Shown here in pieces: positions 1 through 6,325 of a stretch of DNA of 8,755 nucleotides; the stretch's first letter is position 1, and every line of letters begins with the position of its first letter. Origin of the DNA: Phycisphaerae bacterium (GTDB taxonomy: Bacteria; Planctomycetota; Phycisphaerae; UBA1845; PWPN01); NCBI GenBank assembly GCA_026647385.1, contig JAPKGY010000085.1:1-8755 (forward strand). Reading direction: 5' to 3'. Both the position numbers and the translations under genes were made by a program. Below the pieces are notes generated by a model that worked only from the letters and a program-made list of their open reading frames with translations, was not told the origin of the DNA and did no database searches.

Positions 1-2409
1 GTAGTGAACGCGAGGATTGTCCGGCGGGCCCTCCTCGTAGCGGTCGATGCGGATCCAATGCATCGCCCGGCCGCGGGCGACCTGCTCCCGCCCGACGATC
101 GGAATGTTGTTCTCCGCCTGGCACGCCGCCACGCAGGACGTGCAGCCGATGCAGCGATTCAGATCGATGCCCATCGCCCACTTGTGGCCCTTCGAAAAGT
201 CCCAGGGCTGGCCGTAGATTTGCGTCATCTCCGGTATGTGCCAGCGGTGCTTCACGAAGCCGGGGTCCCGGCGGTACTCCTCCAGCGTGCCGTCCAGCAC
301 GATCGGCCGATCCTCGGTATGGAACGTCGTTTGCGTCCGCACGATCGCGCGAAAGCCCGAGGACTTCACCACGCGGGCCCGGAACGCCAGGTGCGGCCGG
401 GCCGAATCCTCCCGACCCAGCAACACCGCGACGTTGGCCCCGCCGGCTTCGATCGCGATCGCCCCGCCCGCGGTTCGGCCATGACCCAGCGTCAGCCCGA
501 TCACGCCGTCCGCGTTCCCCGGCTGAATCTGCGCGGGCAACTCGACCGACCGATCGCCCACCTGGACCTTCACCAAGTCGCCTTCGACGACGCCGAGTTG
601 CACGGCCGTGCCCCGGCTCATCGCAGCCACGTTGTCCCAAACCACCTTGTTGACCGATTCCGGTATTTCCTGCAGCCAGCCGTTGTTGGCGAATCGGCCG
701 TCATAGATCGCGTGGTGCGGGCGAATCAGGACTTCGTGCTCGCCGACCTCGATTGACTCATGGGCCATCTGCTCAGCCACGGCCCGGTTCAGCGGAGGCG
801 CCGGGATGCGGACGGAATCGAACCGCCCGCCGCGGCGCAACAGTTCCGCCCAGTCGCCCGCCTCGCTGTTGTTACGCCTCACGAAATCGTGGAAATCCGC
901 GACCGCCGCCATCGGATCGCCCGGCCCGGCCAAGCCCCGCGACCAGGTCAACAGAGACTCGGCATCCTGACGCGAGCCGAACAGCGGCGAGAGCACCGGC
1001 TGGCAGAGGCTCAGCAGGCCGGGGCGCGGCATCGCATCGTTCCACGTCTCGAGATTGTGGGCGCTCGGCAGCGCGATCACGCAGGCCCGGGCGGTCTCGT
1101 CCGGATGAAGGCTGTGGGCCACCGACAACTTCGCCTTGCCGATCAGCGATTGGAAATCGCCGTTGGGCCAGTCGTACACCGGATTCACGCCCAGCAGAAT
1201 CAGCACGTCGACTCCGTCCGCCAGGACCCGCTCAGCCTCGTCGATCGCCGTGATCGGCAGCCACTGGGGCGAAGGATTCCATTCCAGCGTATGGCCGGGT
1301 GCTTCGAGGTCCTCGTTCAACAGGGCGACCGCGGCGTGCAGCGAAGCCGGCAGATGCGGACCCGCCACCACGACCGACCGTTGCTTGTTCGCCCTCAGCT
1401 CCCGGGCACAATCCATCAGGATATCGCCCGGAAGCCGATGCCGGTCCGCCAGATCGTCCAGCATCCGCTCATCGCCCGCCACGCCCGCCCGAAGCGCAGC
1501 CACAACCTCCGGCAAAACCGAAGGCCGAACCGGTATCCGGGCGTCCGCGTTCGAACCGGTCAGCGTGGCCAAGGATTCAAACGCGTAGAATCGCGACAGA
1601 TCGGCTTCCTGGTGCCGAGCATCCTGCACCTCGCGGGCGTCGCAGTATTCCCGAATCTGATCGAGCACCACCCCATCGTCGCCGAGGAAATCCGAATCGA
1701 TGCTCACGATCCGCCGCGCCTTCTGGAGCCGCAACTCCCACCGACCGGGCTGGCCGTGAATCTTCTCCCACACCCCCCGACGCGGCTCATCGTGTACGGT
1801 CTCGTGTACGATGTGCCGCCCGTTCGGGAAGCGCGACAGAAACTGGTGTATGAGCTTCCGTTCGCTCGGCCCAAGCGTCGCCCGCGTCATCAACACGACC
1901 GACGACGCGGCCTTCAACGCCTCGACGATCCGCCGATCGGCCTGTGCCCAGGAAGCATCGTGGCCCTCGACGCGCGGAGCCCGAAGCCGATCCGGGTCGT
2001 ACAGCGACAGGATGGCAGCCTGCATGGCCGAGGTGGAGCGAATCCGGCTGACCGGATGGTCCGGGTTGCCGTCGACCTTGACCGGTCTGCCGTCCACCGT
2101 CTTGACCATCAGCCCGTACGGATAAGGCCCGTCGGTCCACGTCGAGGAGTAATACAGCGGCTGTCCGGGATGTTCGTATTCCTTGCGGTCCACCCGGCTG
2201 ATGATCTGACGCTTGGGCTTGCGATCGCAGCCCGGCACCCCCGCCGCCAGCGCGGCTGACGCCCCAAGGATCGCCTTGAGCAGACTCCGCCGGCCCGGAT
2301 TCTCCGGAGGGGTCAGGTTCTCCACACCCGCCGGCAAGGCCGACTCCTTGAGTCGCTGGATGACCTCGAGACTGTGATATCGTCGGTTGCCGTCCATCTG
2401 ACCATCCAT
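1..2409 (-). CDS. actB: ActB, molybdopterin-oxidoreductase-like/Fe-S subunit of alternative complex III (3' end outside window)
   Basis: The frame is open from ATG at 2409-2407 to base 1, giving 803 residues with no stop, so the C-terminus is missing. In ACIII, ActB is the large periplasmic subunit that relays electrons from the quinol site through Fe-S clusters. Residues 40-60 form a Tat-type signal (twin Arg 40-41, then LLK and an Ala/Leu-rich stretch) ending at Cys61, a possible lipid-anchor site. GNPDHP at 114-119 and LYDPDR shortly after are typical of the molybdopterin-oxidoreductase-like half. That half shows no CxxC cluster motif, as in the cofactor-free B1 domain of this family. A pterin-dinucleotide-type domain follows (GLTLGHGRTAGG near 640). 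The ferredoxin-like half begins with Cys753-x2-Cys756-x2-Cys759-x3-Cys763; the other cluster motifs should lie beyond the edge. The start overlaps the actA stop (TGATG) by one base and has no clear ribosome binding site, which suggests translational coupling. ATG at codon 5 is an alternative start. Confidence 0.93.
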   Translation of the reverse strand, partial: MDGQMDGNRRYHSLEVIQRLKESALPAGVENLTPPENPGRRSLLKAILGASAALAAGVPGCDRKPKRQIISRVDRKEYEHPGQPLYYSSTWTDGPYPYGLMVKTVDGRPVKVDGNPDHPVSRIRSTSAMQAAILSLYDPDRLRAPRVEGHDASWAQADRRIVEALKAASSVVLMTRATLGPSERKLIHQFLSRFPNGRHIVHETVHDEPRRGVWEKIHGQPGRWELRLQKARRIVSIDSDFLGDDGVVLDQIREYCDAREVQDARHQEADLSRFYAFESLATLTGSNADARIPVRPSVLPEVVAALRAGVAGDERMLDDLADRHRLPGDILMDCARELRANKQRSVVVAGPHLPASLHAAVALLNEDLEAPGHTLEWNPSPQWLPITAIDEAERVLADGVDVLILLGVNPVYDWPNGDFQSLIGKAKLSVAHSLHPDETARACVIALPSAHNLETWNDAMPRPGLLSLCQPVLSPLFGSRQDAESLLTWSRGLAGPGDPMAAVADFHDFVRRNNSEAGDWAELLRRGGRFDSVRIPAPPLNRAVAEQMAHESIEVGEHEVLIRPHHAIYDGRFANNGWLQEIPESVNKVVWDNVAAMSRGTAVQLGVVEGDLVKVQVGDRSVELPAQIQPGNADGVIGLTLGHGRTAGGAIAIEAGGANVAVLLGREDSARPHLAFRARVVKSSGFRAIVRTQTTFHTEDRPIVLDGTLEEYRRDPGFVKHRWHIPEMTQIYGQPWDFSKGHKWAMGIDLNRCIGCTSCVAACQAENNIPIVGREQVARGRAMHWIRIDRYEEGPPDNPRVHY

Positions 2410-3023
2410 CAGCGATGACACGTGGCACAATTCACCGGTGCATGCGACGTCCGCCCTTCCCGGGCGGCCCGCTCGTGGACCGCCGGCGGGTCTTTCTCCG
2501 AAAGCGGCTGGCGGTGGCAGTCCAGGCACCAGCTCATCTTGAGACTGTTCGCCCGCCGCATGTGCTCCATGGTTTCCACCGGACCATGACAGTCCTGGCA
2601 CGCCACGCCGGCGGCGAGGTGCCGACTGTGGTCGAAGTACACAAAGTCCGCCACGTCGTTCACCTTCTGCCAGGCAATCGGCGCCTTGCGGTTCCAATGA
2701 TCCAGGAGAATCGCCAAGCCCGGCTTCAGATGGCCGGCTTCGTCCTTGGTCTGGACCTGCTCGTGACATTTCATGCAGGTCGACAGGGGCGGAACGGTCG
2801 CTTGCGGCCCGCGGTCCGCCTCGGTGTGGCAATAGAGACAGGGAATCTTCAGGTCCCCGGCGTGCAGCTTGTGACTGAAGGGCAGCGGCTGCTCCGGCTG
2901 GTAGCCGGTTTCCAGGTTGGAAGGCCACAGGACGTATGCCCCGAAGGTCAGACCGATCGCGCAGCTCAGCAAGAAAACGCCCACTGCGATGTATACGCGC
3001 CGCTCGAACTTACGGGTAAACAA
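2409..3023 (-). CDS. actA: ActA, pentaheme cytochrome c subunit of alternative complex III
   Basis: The 204-residue protein has five CxxCH heme c sites: CLYCH (62-66), CMKCH (83-87), CQDCH (142-146), CLDCH (166-170) and CATCH (199-203). Residues 10-33 form one hydrophobic segment, an uncleaved signal anchor that would tether the heme domain on the periplasmic side. FSHKLH (49-54) and FDHSRH (130-135) supply His residues of the type used as distal heme ligands in multiheme cytochromes. In ACIII, ActA passes electrons from the ActB clusters to the terminal acceptor. Five hemes, one N-terminal anchor and actB immediately downstream fit ActA closely, at about the usual or slightly short family length. 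The start codon is TTG (3023-3021), supported by AGGAG seven bases upstream. The last heme site ends one residue before the stop. A generic cytochrome c7/class III protein is the alternative, but the actB neighbour argues against it. Confidence 0.93.
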   Translation of the reverse strand: MFTRKFERRVYIAVGVFLLSCAIGLTFGAYVLWPSNLETGYQPEQPLPFSHKLHAGDLKIPCLYCHTEADRGPQATVPPLSTCMKCHEQVQTKDEAGHLKPGLAILLDHWNRKAPIAWQKVNDVADFVYFDHSRHLAAGVACQDCHGPVETMEHMRRANSLKMSWCLDCHRQPLSEKDPPAVHERAAREGRTSHAPVNCATCHR

Positions 3024-3030
3024 TGCCTCG

Positions 3031-3035
3031 CTCCT
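3031..3035 (-). promoter_or_regulatory. Ribosome binding site of actA
   Basis: Read on the minus strand this is AGGAG, separated by seven bases from the TTG start at 3023. No ATG or GTG near the expected N-terminus is a better candidate, and the hydrophobic anchor begins about ten residues after this TTG, so the site decides the start. Confidence 0.6.
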
Positions 3036-3076
3036 GGGCGACCCGTACGACGACCGAGGTCAGAGTCCGCTTCCGC

Positions 3077-3097
3077 CTCGCTCTGCCTCGGAGCGAG
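3077..3097 (-). repeat. Perfect inverted repeat in the probable actA leader
   Basis: CTCGCTC (3077-3083) and GAGCGAG (3091-3097) are perfect complements around a 7-base loop. The hairpin lies about 55 bases upstream of the TTG start of actA, so it would form in the mRNA leader if transcription starts further upstream. No T-run follows on either strand, so it is not a standard intrinsic terminator. It could be an operator, an RNA stability element or chance in GC-rich DNA. Confidence 0.4.
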
Positions 3098-3208
3098 AGT
3101 CCATCGCCGCCGTGTCTTTGCCCTGCTGCCTTCCAGCCCCCGAACTGGCGATCTGGAGCCGAACCACCGGCGATCCGCGCGAGCCGCACCCGTGACCTTC
3201 CGAAGGGT

Positions 3209-3225
3209 TCCGCTCTCACAGCGGA
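3209..3225. repeat. Short perfect hairpin in the actA/sulfatase intergenic region
   Basis: TCCGCT (3209-3214) and AGCGGA (3220-3225) pair perfectly around the 5-base loop CTCAC, and a further G-C pair is possible beyond one mismatch. It sits between the two divergent units, where a regulator could bind. It is short enough to be chance. Confidence 0.3.
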
Positions 3226-3511
3226 CCACCCAAAACCGGTCCGCCTTAGGGTAAGCGTCCGCGGCCGCATTGGCCACTCATCTTCGTACTTTTTTGCACA
3301 ATCAGGGCCGCTTCCGGCGCATTTTCGCGAAGCAGGCCCTTGTCAGCGCCGTCACGGCGTCTCCGAGCTGCAGCGCAACGGCCTCGGTCAGCGGCGATTC
3401 CCCCGCTTTGCGGAACTCGCCTCCATCGGTAATCTGGTTTGCCCGACCCGGCCGGCGGAGTCCGCGACGGCAGTTCGCATCCGCGGGGCATACCGGGCTC
3501 CGAATGAACAC

Positions 3512-3516
3512 GGAGG
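3512..3516 (+). promoter_or_regulatory. Ribosome binding site of the sulfatase gene
   Basis: GGAGG lies four bases before ATG 3521. It decides the start: the frame stays open upstream to 3023, but that extension has low-complexity, non-sulfatase composition. Starting at 3521 gives a signal peptide followed directly by the conserved N-terminal sulfatase motif. Confidence 0.65.
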
Positions 3517-3520
3517 CGTC

Positions 3521-5044
3521 ATGGCTGGTTACGCACTCCTGGCTCCCCTGTTGATCGCCACCGCGACCGCGGCGGCGCGACCCAATATCGTGCTGATCCT
3601 TGCGGACGATCTGGGCTACGGCGATCCGAAGTGCTGCAATCCCGAAAAAGGTAAAATCCCCACGCCCTCTATCGATCGCCTGGCCATCGAGGGCACCCGG
3701 TTCACCGACTGCCATTCGCCCTCGAGCGTGTGCTCGCCCACGCGCTACGGGTTGCTCACCGGTCGCTATGCCTGGCGTACCCGTCTCCAGAAGCACGTTC
3801 TGAGGCCTTACGACCCGCCGCTCATCGACCGCGACCGCCTCACGCTCCCGTCGCTGCTCCGGAAACATGGCTACACGACGGCCTGCATCGGCAAGTGGCA
3901 TCTCGGCTGGGAGTGGCCTCGACGCGACGGACAGGTCGTTTTCGATCAGCCGATCGCCGAAGGCCCGACGACCCGCGGCTTTGACTACTACTTCGGCACC
4001 GACGTCCCGAACTACCCGCCCTACTGCTTCATCGAGAACGACCGGACCGCAGGCCAGCCGACCGCGATGCGGGAGAAACGCGATCTCGACGGGCCGCCCG
4101 GCCCCGAGCTGCCCGGCTGGCGACGCGACGCAATCCTGCCGACGCTTGCCCGGAAAGCGGCGGAATACATCGCCAGGCGAGCCGCGGACCGGAAACCGTT
4201 CTTCCTCTGTTTTCCTCTGACCACTCCGCACGAGCCGATCGCGCCCTCGCAGCGGTTTCGCGGCAAGAGCGGGATCAGCCCGGTCGCTGACCTCATCATG
4301 GAAACCGACTGGGCGGTCGGCCAAGTGCTCGACGCCCTCGACCGCCACGGATTGGCGGATCACACCCTCGTGATTTTCACCGCGGACAACGGACGCAGCA
4401 CCTATACGGACCTCGATCCGAAAACGCTCGCCCGGGAAGGAAACACGAAAGGCCATTACCCCTGCTGGCCTTGGCGGGGCTTCAAGAGCGACGCGTGGGA
4501 AGGCGGCCACCGCGTCCCGATGATCGTGCGCTGGCCCGGCGCGGTGAAGCGCGGGACGACATGCGATGATCTCGTCTGCCTGACCGATTGGATGGCCACC
4601 ACCACCGAACTGCTCGGCGACCAATTGCCGGATAACGCGGGCGAGGACAGCATCAGCTTCCTGCCGACTCTCCTCCGTCAGGAGCCGGGTCGGCGCCAGG
4701 CCGTCGTGCTGCATTCGGCGCAAGGGCGGTTCGTCATGCGCAGCGGGAAATGGAAACTGATCGTCTGCCCAGGCTCCGGCGGCTGGGCGGCGCCCCCCAG
4801 TGACGAACAGGCCGCCGAGATGGGCCTGCCGCCCATGCAGCTTTACGACCTCGGCGCCGATCCGGCGGAAACCCGCAACCTGCTGGCCGACCATCGCGAC
4901 ATCGAGGCACAACTGATCGACGCCCTGCAGCGTTCCATCCGACAAGGTCGAACCACCCCCGGAAAACCACAGGAAAACGACGCCCGCGTCGAGTGGCGTT
5001 ACTCGCCGCGTCCAAACCAAAAAGGCGGAACAAAGCCGGGCTGA
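3521..5044 (+). CDS. Secreted type I sulfatase (arylsulfatase A-like, formylglycine-dependent)
   Basis: The 507-residue enzyme should hydrolyse sulfate esters outside the cytoplasm. Residues 1-19 are a short signal peptide ending TAAA, followed at once by RPNIVLILADDLGYGD (20-35), whose Asp29-Asp30 are metal ligands in this family. The signature CSPTR (71-75) carries Cys71, the residue converted to formylglycine. Other active-site motifs are present: GKWHLG (124-129, Lys125 and His127), TPHEP with His237, TADNG with Asp289-Asn290, and Lys322 in the stretch ending WEGGH. The C-terminal subdomain holds a KWKLI strand and LYDLGADPAETRNL, standard for the family. All key residues are present, so it should be active if matured by a formylglycine-generating or anSME-type enzyme, neither of which is in the window. 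The substrate is not evident; sulfated polysaccharide is a common role in Planctomycetota. A URO-D-like gene follows four bases downstream, probably in the same transcript. Confidence 0.93.
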   Translation: MAGYALLAPLLIATATAAARPNIVLILADDLGYGDPKCCNPEKGKIPTPSIDRLAIEGTRFTDCHSPSSVCSPTRYGLLTGRYAWRTRLQKHVLRPYDPPLIDRDRLTLPSLLRKHGYTTACIGKWHLGWEWPRRDGQVVFDQPIAEGPTTRGFDYYFGTDVPNYPPYCFIENDRTAGQPTAMREKRDLDGPPGPELPGWRRDAILPTLARKAAEYIARRAADRKPFFLCFPLTTPHEPIAPSQRFRGKSGISPVADLIMETDWAVGQVLDALDRHGLADHTLVIFTADNGRSTYTDLDPKTLAREGNTKGHYPCWPWRGFKSDAWEGGHRVPMIVRWPGAVKRGTTCDDLVCLTDWMATTTELLGDQLPDNAGEDSISFLPTLLRQEPGRRQAVVLHSAQGRFVMRSGKWKLIVCPGSGGWAAPPSDEQAAEMGLPPMQLYDLGADPAETRNLLADHRDIEAQLIDALQRSIRQGRTTPGKPQENDARVEWRYSPRPNQKGGTKPG

Positions 5045-5048
5045 ACCC

Positions 5049-6209
5049 ATGACCGGGGGCAAGCGGGGTATCGGAATGATCGACGAACTGAAACGGCTGC
5101 TGGATCAGTTGGAAGATACGCTCGATCCCGCCGAACAGCGGGCAATTCACGAGCGCCACGCACGGGCGCTGCGATTCGAGCCGGTCGACCGGCTTCCGAT
5201 CGTGATGCAATATCCGGCCCCGCCGGACGGCCAGTACCCGCCGTTCCCGCACCGCCAGGCATTCCACGATCCCCAGAAAATGCTGTTCAATGAACTCGTC
5301 CACGCTTTCGAGACGAGCATCTGCCACCACGCGAGCGTCCGCGACGATCTGCCCTTCACGATCCGAGCCAACTGCGGCACCGTCGTCATCGCCTCTCTGT
5401 TCGGCGGCCGATGGGAACAGCACAACGACGATCCCCCCTGGGCCCGTCCCTACGAGAGCCTCGACGCACTCGAGGCGGTCTTCGACCTGGACCCGCTCGA
5501 TTTCACGCGAGGCCTCGGCCCGAAAGTGATCGCCATCTACCAGTTCTACAACCAGGCGATGGCTGACTATCCGAACGTGCGCCGGTGCGTGAACGTCGTC
5601 CTGCCCGACCTGCAAGGCCCATTCGACAACGCCGAGCTTCTTCGCGGAAGCGACCTCTACATGGACCTCTACGACAGGCCCGAACTCGTCCGAAAGCTGA
5701 TGGAACGAATGGTCCGCGCCCAGGTCGGCTTCGCCCGGCACCTGCAAGACCTGATCGCCGAACGGTTCGACGGGTACGCCCATCAGCACGCGACGGTCCT
5801 GCCCGGGCGAATCCTGATCCGCAACGACACGCCCATCAACGTCTCAGCCGAGATGTACCGCGAACACATCGCCGGTCACGACGAGTCGGTGCTGAGCCAG
5901 ATGGGGGGAGGGGGTATCCATTTCTGCGGCAAGGGCGAGCACCTGGTGCCCGAGATCCTCAAGCTTCCCTCGCTGACCGCCATCGACCTCGGCCAGCCCG
6001 AGAAAAACGACCTCGACGGGATCTACCGCCAAACGTCCGCCCGGCGAATCCCGATCATCCGTTTACGGCTCCCGGAGCAGGACCTCCTGTCCGGTTCGGC
6101 TATCCGGCGGTTCCCGACCGGGGTGTCCCTCTGTCACGCAAACCGATCGCTGAGTGAGGCCGGCAAACGGATGGCTACGCTCGAAACTTGTTTACATAGA
6201 TCGATCTGA
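5049..6209 (+). CDS. Uroporphyrinogen decarboxylase-like protein (URO-D/MtaA methyltransferase superfamily)
   Basis: The 386-residue cytoplasmic protein has no signal peptide or membrane segment. RFEPVDRLPI (42-51) is the typical N-terminal element of URO-D-like proteins in environmental bacteria. The C-terminal half has GGGGIHFCGKGEHL (287-299) and ends with FPTGVSLCH (355-363). His291-x-Cys293 with a later Cys362 resembles the HxC...C zinc site of MtaA-type corrinoid methyltransferases, which suggests methyl transfer rather than heme synthesis. True HemE has a conserved early Arg-rich coproporphyrinogen site that I do not see. Zinc ligation and methyl transfer are inferred. Genes of this superfamily often sit beside unrelated catabolic enzymes in Planctomycetota, so substrate cannot be assigned. 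ATG 5049 is four bases after the sulfatase stop. Met10 (5076) is an alternative start, since a family-like N-terminus begins there; neither has a strong ribosome binding site. The gene depends on the sulfatase transcript or reading coupling. Confidence 0.8.
   Translation: MTGGKRGIGMIDELKRLLDQLEDTLDPAEQRAIHERHARALRFEPVDRLPIVMQYPAPPDGQYPPFPHRQAFHDPQKMLFNELVHAFETSICHHASVRDDLPFTIRANCGTVVIASLFGGRWEQHNDDPPWARPYESLDALEAVFDLDPLDFTRGLGPKVIAIYQFYNQAMADYPNVRRCVNVVLPDLQGPFDNAELLRGSDLYMDLYDRPELVRKLMERMVRAQVGFARHLQDLIAERFDGYAHQHATVLPGRILIRNDTPINVSAEMYREHIAGHDESVLSQMGGGGIHFCGKGEHLVPEILKLPSLTAIDLGQPEKNDLDGIYRQTSARRIPIIRLRLPEQDLLSGSAIRRFPTGVSLCHANRSLSEAGKRMATLETCLHRSI
6198..6207. repeat. 10-bp perfect palindrome next to the candidate promoter
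   Basis: AGATCGATCT is a perfect palindrome overlapping the last codons of the URO-D-like gene, six bases upstream of the candidate -35 at 6214. Its position would suit an operator, but it contains GATC and may be incidental. Confidence 0.25.
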
Positions 6210-6213
6210 TTTG

Positions 6214-6242
6214 TTGACCAAATCCTCCGCCCGACCTACACT
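6214..6242 (+). promoter_or_regulatory. Candidate sigma-70-type promoter of the first tandem secreted protein
   Basis: TTGACC (6214-6219, five of six to consensus) is followed by a 17-base spacer and TACACT (6237-6242, four of six). It starts five bases after the URO-D-like stop and leaves about 83 bases between the -10 and ATG 6326. The second tandem gene has a very similar pair at nearly the same distance, which supports the call. No terminator separates it from the upstream gene, so readthrough is possible. Confidence 0.45.
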
Positions 6243-6325
6243 CTCCTGGTGGGAGGCGCGAGGGTCTGTATGCGCTTGCCCTTTCGCGGAGTGCCCGGCC
6301 TTACTCAATTCTGGAGGGTCGCAAA

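Larger units (their letters stand above)
3024..3520. other. Divergent intergenic region between actA and the sulfatase gene
   Basis: About 500 bases separate two divergently transcribed units. Open frames cross it on both strands, but they are rich in Arg, Pro, Ala and Ser, show no recognisable domain or good ribosome binding site, and look like GC-rich chance frames. Promoters for both units should lie here, yet I found no convincing -35/-10 pair on either strand. The region contains two perfect hairpins (3077-3097 and 3209-3225), a run of six T at 3290-3295 and a GCGGCCGC palindrome at 3261-3268. Confidence 0.5.

Noticed and set aside
760..2259. A 499-codon open frame on the plus strand
   Set aside because: It lies antisense to actB, whose minus-strand frame is open across the whole region with clear family motifs. 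The plus-strand translation is rich in Arg, Pro and His with no domain.
1787..2428. A 213-codon minus-strand frame overlapping the actB start
   Set aside because: It is in another frame from actB, is rich in Gly, Arg and Ser, and has no domain; the actB frame carries the Tat motif and GNPDHP.
3140..3180. Minus-strand GGTTCGGCTCC resembling a tRNA T-arm
   Set aside because: No acceptor stem, D-arm or anticodon arm can be built around it.
3023..3520. N-terminal extension of the sulfatase frame by 166 codons
   Set aside because: The extension has low-complexity composition and no sulfatase motif. ATG 3521 has GGAGG upstream and gives a signal peptide.
3302..5062. A 586-codon open frame on the minus strand
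   Set aside because: It is the antisense shadow of the sulfatase gene, caused by GC-rich third positions. Its product has no recognisable motif.
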